Assembly (NCBI GenBank): GCA_002418205.1
Contig: DIDP01000043.1
Coordinates: 1-25,247, forward strand
Length of the DNA: 25,247 nucleotides
From: Anaerolineales bacterium UBA5797
GTDB taxonomy: Bacteria > Chloroflexota > Anaerolineae > Anaerolineales > Villigracilaceae
Direction: 5' to 3'
This document shows positions 20,434 through 25,247 of this stretch, in pieces; the stretch's first letter is position 1; each line of letters begins with the position of its first letter. A model generated the notes under the pieces. It was not told where the DNA came from and ran no database searches. It saw only the letters and a list, made by a program, of their open reading frames with translations. Position numbers and translations under genes: made by a program.

Positions 20434-21576
20434 TTAGGCGGGCAACGTGAACGAAATCTTCGTACCCCGCCCCGCGTCCCCTGCGGAGGCGGTGTCGCTT
20501 TCCGCCCAGATTCGCCCGCCGTGTGCCTCGACCAGATATTTCGCAATGGACAACCCCAGCCCCATTCCACCTGAATCGCTGGATTTATAGAACCGTTCGA
20601 AGACGTGCGGCAGATCAGCAGGATCGATCCCCGGACCGTTATCCTGCACAAAAAGCAAAACGCTTCCCGCGGGATTTGAACCTGATCCCGTTAAACCGAT
20701 CTTCACCACCCCCCGACGAGGGGCATAGCGCAGCGCGTTCGATATGAGATTCGACAATACCTCCCGCACGCGTTGAGGATCGATATTCACTTCGCCAATC
20801 TCATCCAACGACAACGCAATGGCGATCTCTTTTTCCCCTGCCTGCGATTCAAACGAAGCCACGGTGTCGCTGATCAATTCTTTTATATTGGTCATCTCTT
20901 TTTTCAAGCGCAAGCCGCCGCTCTCCGCAAGTGCAAGTGTCCGCAAATCTTCGATCAAACGGGACAAGACCCGGGTCTCCTCAAGAATGGACTTCAACCG
21001 AGACTCGTCGGCTGCATACATCCCATCCAAAATGCCTTCCACGTTTCCCTGAATGACAGTCAGCGGAGTACGCAATTCGTGTGAAACATCCGCAAGCATG
21101 TTGCGGCGCTGCCTGTCATTCTCTTCCAGGCGCTCCGCCATCGAATTGAACCCATGCAACAGGGAGCGAATTTCAGGCGTGCCTCTCACTTCCACACGAG
21201 CCGTAAGGTCACCGTCAGCCACTTTGTTGGAGGCTTCCACCAATTCATCCAGCGGACGCGAAACTCTGCGTAAATTCCGGGTTGCCAGGGCTGCCATGGT
21301 AATGGCAAAGACCAGGAACAAAACCACAAGCGGAAAAAACCACTGCAACTGAGGAGCAGAAATCTGGATAATCCCCAATGAATTTAATATCAAACCAATA
21401 ACACTGCCAAAAATGACAAAGCCAAATAAATTAAAGATCACGAACAGACACCCCAACCTTCGAAAAAAGGGGGCATGCCGCATGGGTCGCCAGCGTCCGC
21501 GCTGCGGCGGCCATTCTTCATTTTCTGGCCACCACCGCGGGCGTTGACGATGGGAAAAGCGAGGAGGATGGTTCAT
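20434..21576 (-). CDS. Sensor histidine kinase, short outside loop
   Basis: A 380-aa kinase. After a Trp/Arg/Pro-rich N-terminus of 40 residues come two transmembrane helices (about 41-67 and 79-98) separated by only about 12 residues. A HAMP domain follows (about 100-155), then the dimerisation helix with phospho-His166 in DVSHELRTPL, and the ATPase domain with N box (LSNLISNALRYAP), G1 (DNGPGIDP), F (FERFYKS) and G2 (GGMGLGLSIAK). The very short outside loop indicates sensing within or at the membrane, as in BceS/LiaS-type kinases. Its ATG abuts the regulator stop. It is the third gene of the operon. Confidence 0.94.
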   Translation of the reverse strand: MNHPPRFSHRQRPRWWPENEEWPPQRGRWRPMRHAPFFRRLGCLFVIFNLFGFVIFGSVIGLILNSLGIIQISAPQLQWFFPLVVLFLVFAITMAALATRNLRRVSRPLDELVEASNKVADGDLTARVEVRGTPEIRSLLHGFNSMAERLEENDRQRRNMLADVSHELRTPLTVIQGNVEGILDGMYAADESRLKSILEETRVLSRLIEDLRTLALAESGGLRLKKEMTNIKELISDTVASFESQAGEKEIAIALSLDEIGEVNIDPQRVREVLSNLISNALRYAPRRGVVKIGLTGSGSNPAGSVLLFVQDNGPGIDPADLPHVFERFYKSSDSGGMGLGLSIAKYLVEAHGGRIWAESDTASAGDAGRGTKISFTLPA

Positions 21577-22263
21577 TTATTTTTCTGCAAATTTATAGCC
21601 GACGCCGTACACGGTCAATATATATTTTGGTTCGCTGGTTTTCGTTTCGATCTTGCGGCGGATGTTCTTGACATGCGCATCTATTGCACGTTCATACGAC
21701 TCAAAGGCAACGCCATGAATGGAATCGAGCAGTTGCGCACGAGTGAATACACGTCCGGGTTGACGTGCCAGCGTGGCGAGTAATTCAAATTCGGTGGGAG
21801 TCAACTCATCGATCGCACGGTTTTCTGCAGTGACCCGCATCCGTGGCACATCGAGGGTCAAATCCGCGATGCGGATCATTTCGGAACTCATGTTCATCGC
21901 GTTTTCGATGCGCCGGAACACTACCCGGAGGCGCGCCACCAGTTCCTTGGGGCTGAACGGCTTGGTCATGTAATCGTCCGCGCCGAGTTCGAGACCAATG
22001 AGCTTGTCCGATTCTTCGGAGCGGGCGGTCAGCATGATGATCGACGCGTTGGAGGTTTTGCGAAACTCACGGGTAAAGTCCAGCCCATCGAGCTGAGGCA
22101 GACCCAGGTCCAGAATGATCGCATCCGGCTTTTCCGTCTTCGCGAGCGACAAGGCTCTCTTCCCGTCATGCGCGATGATCACGCCAAATCCGGCGCGTTC
22201 GAGGTAATCCCGCACGAGTTGGGTGATCTTGGGTTCGTCGTCTACTACGAGGATGGTTTTCAT
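21577..22263 (-). CDS. OmpR/PhoB-family response regulator
   Basis: A 228-aa regulator. The receiver domain has the acidic pair Asp9-Asp10, phospho-acceptor Asp52 (LDLGLPQLDG), Thr79 (LTARS) and Lys101 (TKPFSP). The C-terminal winged helix (about 130-225) has ELTPTEFELLATLARQPGRV and the wing GVGYKFAEK. It presumably receives phosphate from the downstream kinase and binds the TTGTGAA repeats at 22763-22780. It starts 45 bases after the small membrane protein gene. Confidence 0.95.
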   Translation of the reverse strand: MKTILVVDDEPKITQLVRDYLERAGFGVIIAHDGKRALSLAKTEKPDAIILDLGLPQLDGLDFTREFRKTSNASIIMLTARSEESDKLIGLELGADDYMTKPFSPKELVARLRVVFRRIENAMNMSSEMIRIADLTLDVPRMRVTAENRAIDELTPTEFELLATLARQPGRVFTRAQLLDSIHGVAFESYERAIDAHVKNIRRKIETKTSEPKYILTVYGVGYKFAEK

Positions 22264-22270
22264 TGAATTT

Positions 22271-22300
22271 CGTAGGGGCGGATTGCGATCCGCCCCTACG
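22271..22300. repeat. Palindromic hairpin repeat in the operon spacer
   Basis: CGTAGGGGCGGAT (22271-22283) pairs exactly with ATCCGCCCCTACG (22288-22300) around TGCG. GTAGGGGCG-type palindromes are common dispersed repeats. It lies in the spacer between the membrane protein and the response regulator and would be a strong RNA hairpin. Confidence 0.85.
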
Positions 22301-22307
22301 CATTATA

Positions 22308-22724
22308 TTATTCTTTCTTCTCTTCGGTCGGTTCGCCATGCACACGTTTGTGCCACTCATCGAACATCGGCGGGACGCCACCCTCCCAGCGTCTGCCCCA
22401 ATGACCGGGATGGCCTCCCCACCCCCAGCGTGGACCCCAGAAGGCAAAACGAAATGCCTTCAAGGCGAGGAAGAAGAGGAAGAGCGGGATAAGGATCCCA
22501 AAACAGCCGAGACCGAATCCAAATGGATGATGGAAACGCAGGCCATATCCGTAGCCGTAATAGGGATATGGCGCGGGCACCGACTCACCCGAGGGCGCTG
22601 TGATGGTGACCGGCGATCCCTGGGCAACACCCGCACGGAACGCGAAGAAGCCGATGCCCGCGACCGCGGCGATCAACACCAAAGCTGAGACGATTCGTAA
22701 ACCAATTTTTCCGTTCATGTTCAC
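22308..22724 (-). CDS. Small Gly/Tyr/His-rich membrane protein of the two-component operon
   Basis: A 138-aa protein. Helix 1 is at residues 8-30 (a signal anchor), followed by an outside segment rich in Pro, Tyr and Gly (PYPYYGYGYG). Helix 2 is near 68-92, and a Trp/Gly/His/Arg-rich tail follows (WGWGGHPGHWGRRWE). The His- and Trp-rich tail might bind metal. It is the first gene of the operon with the regulator and kinase, and the autoregulatory box lies just upstream, so it is a likely sensor accessory or regulated output. AGGAGTG precedes ATG 22724. I do not know the family. Confidence 0.82.
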   Translation of the reverse strand: MNMNGKIGLRIVSALVLIAAVAGIGFFAFRAGVAQGSPVTITAPSGESVPAPYPYYGYGYGLRFHHPFGFGLGCFGILIPLFLFFLALKAFRFAFWGPRWGWGGHPGHWGRRWEGGVPPMFDEWHKRVHGEPTEEKKE

Positions 22725-22748
22725 TCCTTTGTTTGAACTTATGACAGG

Positions 22749-22780
22749 AGTATAGATTCAGGTTGTGAATTGATTGTGAA
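22749..22780 (-). promoter_or_regulatory. Regulator-dependent promoter of the two-component operon
   Basis: On the minus strand, TTCACAA (22780-22774) and TTCACAA (22769-22763) are exact copies 11 bp apart, the spacing of OmpR/PhoB-type sites. TATACT (22754-22749) is a good -10, and the -35 position (ACAATC) overlaps the box and is poor. This is the layout of a promoter activated by the operon's own regulator. Confidence 0.65.
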
Positions 22781-22941
22781 GAGAGTGCGGAGACAGATTT
22801 GCCTTTTCCCATCCACTAATGGTAGGATATACATATACATCGCACGGAAATCAATAACAAATCATATAGGGGATCTTTATGCAACTATTCCATTACAGCA
22901 CAAAATCGTGCTTTATTTCATGTCCGTGAAAGGAGAAGAGA
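22781..22941. other. Spacer between divergent genes
   Basis: AT-rich (TATACATATACAT at 22828-22840). It may hold the promoter of the 22942 gene, with TATACA at 22828-22833 as a weak -10 candidate. I see no other feature. Confidence 0.4.
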
Positions 22942-23706
22942 ATGAAACCGGAAATTACAGACATATCCTACAGCACAGCTCTCACATTTGAATTGGTCAC
23001 CCGGTATGATTTCTTCACACTGGGTGCGCCCACACTTCCATCTCTAGGCAAAGAAGTCATCTACAAACCAAATGCAAACGCCAAAGGGACCGTTGTCTTT
23101 TTACAGTATAGATTGGGCGATCACATTGTCGGCGCAGGCTCGTCACTCAAGGATCAATGGGGAATCCCCTATTATCGATTCCCCATCCAACCCAAAAAGA
23201 AGATCCACCGTCACGAATTACTGATGAATCTGGAAAACATGAACAATCCAGTCTTTTACGTTGCACCGGAGTTTCACACCATCGGCGGGCTATATGAATC
23301 CCTGATGAACCGGACGGTATTAGCCAATTCCACATTCTGGTCACCGCTCGGAATCGGTGTATTGACCGCGAAAGAGAAGAACATCATTTCCTATAAACAC
23401 AATACGCAGTACGGAATTTTGGAGCCGGGCAACATCAAGATCGAGCACCTGCTCAAAGGTGAAATGCTTTTGAATGTTTTAAAGCAAAGATTTGAGACGA
23501 ATCAAACCAGGGTTTACGATGACAACAATCTTGCCTTGCTGGGGGATCAAATGCTGGAAAATTATCTCAAGCTGTTCCATTCGACCAGGGAACGCAAACT
23601 GATCGATGATATCGCGGTCAGCCGTGACCGGATCGAGGCTCGCGACTATTTGAGTTTGATCTCCACCCTGTTGTACGACTGTTACGTTTATATTGTTACA
23701 ACATAG
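22942..23706 (+). CDS. Hypothetical 254-aa protein, isolated and AT-rich
   Basis: AAAGGAGAAGAG precedes ATG 22942. The sequence is soluble, without signal or membrane helices. Distinct blocks are DFFTLGAPTLPSLGKEV, VFLQYRLGDHIV, PYYRFPIQPKKKIHRHELL, VFYVAPEFHTIGGLYE and SPLGIGVL. These look like a conserved family of unknown function I have seen in scattered genomes. The order GKEV...VFLQYR loosely resembles a restriction-endonuclease-like D/E...QxK core with Arg in place of Lys, which is a weak guess. The gene is more AT-rich than its neighbours, on the opposite strand to them, and a dispersed repeat follows, so horizontal gain is likely. Confidence 0.8.
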   Translation: MKPEITDISYSTALTFELVTRYDFFTLGAPTLPSLGKEVIYKPNANAKGTVVFLQYRLGDHIVGAGSSLKDQWGIPYYRFPIQPKKKIHRHELLMNLENMNNPVFYVAPEFHTIGGLYESLMNRTVLANSTFWSPLGIGVLTAKEKNIISYKHNTQYGILEPGNIKIEHLLKGEMLLNVLKQRFETNQTRVYDDNNLALLGDQMLENYLKLFHSTRERKLIDDIAVSRDRIEARDYLSLISTLLYDCYVYIVTT

Positions 23707-23712
23707 CTCTTT

Positions 23713-23845
23713 GTCATTGCGAGAATTGGCGGCAAGCGCCACGGCGAAGCAATCTCACTCTCACGTGTTGTTAAAAAAGGATTGCTTCGCTTCGGTTTCG
23801 ATACGCCCGACGAACACGGACTACTCAACCATCGCTCGGAATGAC
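23713..23845. repeat. Dispersed palindromic repeat, copy 3 (long form)
   Basis: Opens GTCATTGCGAG (23713-23723) and closes CTCGGAATGAC (23835-23845). Inside, GCGAAGCAATC (23744-23754) pairs with GATTGCTTCGC (23780-23790). It lies between the convergent 22942 gene and ffh and might act as a terminator-like hairpin for both. Confidence 0.8.
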
Positions 23846-23851
23846 ATGCGG

Positions 23852-25174
23852 CTACCCAAACAACTTCCCCAACCCTTTTCCGCCCGTTTTCTGAAACATC
23901 TTCATCATCTTCTGCGCTTCACGGAACTGTTTGATCAGGCGGTTCACATCCTGCACTTCCATGCCGGAACCAGCCGCAATGCGTCGTCTCCGTGATGCGT
24001 TCAAGACATCGGGATTGCGCCGTTCCTTGAGTGTCATCGAATTGATGATGGCTTCGGTCTGCCTGAAATTCGCTTCGATGTCCTTCGGATCCACCTGGCG
24101 CGCGGCCTGCCCCAACTGCCCGGGCAGCATATCCATGATCTGGCCGAGCGGACCCATCTTCTTCATTTGCTTCATCTGGTCGAGCCAGTCTTCGAGCGTG
24201 AACTGTCCCTTCATCATGCGCTCGGCGGATTTTTGCGCGACATCCTGATCGAACGCGGCTTCGGCTTTTTCGATCAAGCCGATCATGTCGCCCATGCCCA
24301 AAATTCGCGACGACAGCCGCGCCGGGTCATACGCTTCGAGCGCGTCGAGCTTTTCACCGGTACCAATAAACTTGATCGGCACACCGGTCACCGAGCGGAT
24401 GGAGATCGCCGCGCCGCCACGCGAATCGCCATCCATTTTGGTCATCATCAAGCCCGTAATGGACACATTGTCGCGGAATCCCTGCGCGATGTTCAATGCC
24501 TCCTGGCCGATCATGGAATCGACGACGAGCAGGATCTCCACCGGCGGGACCTTCGCCACGATGGCCTTCAACTCGTCCATCAACTGCGCGTCCAACTGCG
24601 ACCGACCGGCTGTATCCACGATCATGACGCCGTATCCGCCCTTTTCGGCTTTATCGAAGGAGCGCTTCACAAGCTCCGGCGGCTTGACGTTCAAGTCCGC
24701 CTCCACCGGGACATCGACCCGTTCGCCGAGTTGCTGAAGCTGGGTCACAGCCGCGGGACGATACGGGTCACCCGCCACAAGCATCACGCGCTCCCCTTTC
24801 GAACGGAGCATCTTGGCCAACTTCCCAGCACCGGTCGTTTTACCCGAACCCTGCAAACCGACCATCATGACCACGCGCGGCTTGGGACCCGTGAGATTCA
24901 ACGGCGCAGGTTCCCCCAGTAACTGGATCAATTCCTCGTTGACGATCTTGATGACCTGCTGACCCGGCGCCAGCGCTTTTGAAACCTCCGCGCCGACGGC
25001 GCGTTCGCGCACACGCGCGATGAACGTTTTGACAACACTGAAGTGTACGTCCGCTTCGAGCAGGGCAAGGCGCACCTCGCGCATCGCCGCGTCCACGTCC
25101 GCTTCGGTGAGTTTGCCGCGGCGGCGGAGTTGGTCAAAGACCTGGTTGAGTCGGGAGGTCAGATTTTCGAACAT
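23852..25174 (-). CDS. ffh: Signal recognition particle GTPase Ffh
   Basis: A 440-aa SRP54 protein that delivers nascent membrane proteins to the translocon. N domain at residues 1-90. The GTPase has G1 GLQGSGKTTGAGKLA, G3 VDTAGRSQLD, and G4 TKMDGDSRGGAA followed by FIGTGEKLD. The methionine-rich M domain (MKQMKKMGPLGQIMDMLPG) contains the SRP-RNA-binding SRRRRIAAGSG. The last block QKMMKMFQKTGGKGLGKLFG is typical. Complete. No strong ribosome site precedes ATG 25174. The remaining 73 bases to the window end hold no feature I can name. Confidence 0.97.
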   Translation of the reverse strand: MFENLTSRLNQVFDQLRRRGKLTEADVDAAMREVRLALLEADVHFSVVKTFIARVRERAVGAEVSKALAPGQQVIKIVNEELIQLLGEPAPLNLTGPKPRVVMMVGLQGSGKTTGAGKLAKMLRSKGERVMLVAGDPYRPAAVTQLQQLGERVDVPVEADLNVKPPELVKRSFDKAEKGGYGVMIVDTAGRSQLDAQLMDELKAIVAKVPPVEILLVVDSMIGQEALNIAQGFRDNVSITGLMMTKMDGDSRGGAAISIRSVTGVPIKFIGTGEKLDALEAYDPARLSSRILGMGDMIGLIEKAEAAFDQDVAQKSAERMMKGQFTLEDWLDQMKQMKKMGPLGQIMDMLPGQLGQAARQVDPKDIEANFRQTEAIINSMTLKERRNPDVLNASRRRRIAAGSGMEVQDVNRLIKQFREAQKMMKMFQKTGGKGLGKLFG

Positions 25175-25247
25175 AGGACAGGGATTGTAGTGGCGAAGCA
25201 GGTTCAGGTCAAGAGAGAGGCGGTGTGGGATTGTGCAACAAGTCCAA

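Noticed and set aside
1..25247. CRISPR arrays, insertion-sequence transposases and rRNA
   Set aside because: I looked for regularly spaced repeats, DDE transposase motifs and rRNA blocks and saw none; the palindromic repeats are too few and too irregular to be CRISPR.

Overview
The window looks like the chromosome of a member of the Chloroflexota, probably Anaerolineales. This is an inference from a topoisomerase I with an N-terminal zinc-ribbon domain, the set of housekeeping proteins, and dispersed GTCATTGCGAG...CTCGCAATGAC palindromic repeats between genes. I see no species-level marker.

Positions 1 to about 9984 are a roughly 10-kb integrated mobile element. A 23-bp sequence at 1-23 recurs exactly at 9985-10007. 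The right copy lies directly after the 3' half of a tRNA-Leu (anticodon TAA, 9931-9984) that has no 5' half, so the element appears to sit in a tRNA-Leu gene whose intact copy should lie just left of the window. From the left end it carries a tyrosine integrase, a leftward Cro/CI-type repressor, and a divergent promoter/operator region. Next comes a first rightward operon (1420-4262): a 44-aa protein, a second tyrosine recombinase, three small proteins (one of KGG type), an SH3 lipoprotein, a four-helix membrane protein and a 40-aa zinc finger. A promoter and structured RNA ending in a very strong terminator (4403-4602) separate this from a second operon (4686-9352). That operon holds a protein ending in a sliding-clamp-like motif, a Spo11/topoisomerase VI-A-like TOPRIM protein, a primase-polymerase, several small proteins and an SprT-like HExxH protein. 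The right 630 bases (9353-9984) appear non-coding, with a perfect 16-bp-arm inverted repeat, a possible small RNA with terminator, and the tRNA remnant. There are no capsid, packaging, conjugation or helicase genes, so the element resembles a self-replicating satellite or integrative plasmid that would depend on host or helper proteins.

Positions 9985 to 25247 are ordinary chromosome. dgt and greA read rightward and end at a 42-bp perfect palindromic terminator. It is shared with a long leftward series: dprA, manC, topA, a 59-aa DPGSGS membrane protein, a SAM methyltransferase and a two-helix membrane protein. Upstream on the same strand are rpsP, khpA and rimM (translation), and then a two-component system (small membrane protein, OmpR-type regulator, histidine kinase) with a visible direct-repeat regulator box at its promoter. 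A lone rightward gene of unknown function (22942-23706) and leftward ffh (23852-25174) complete the window.

The most unusual parts are the element as a whole, its attenuator-like leader RNA before the replication operon, and the pairing of a Spo11-like TOPRIM protein with a primase-polymerase and an SprT-like protease.
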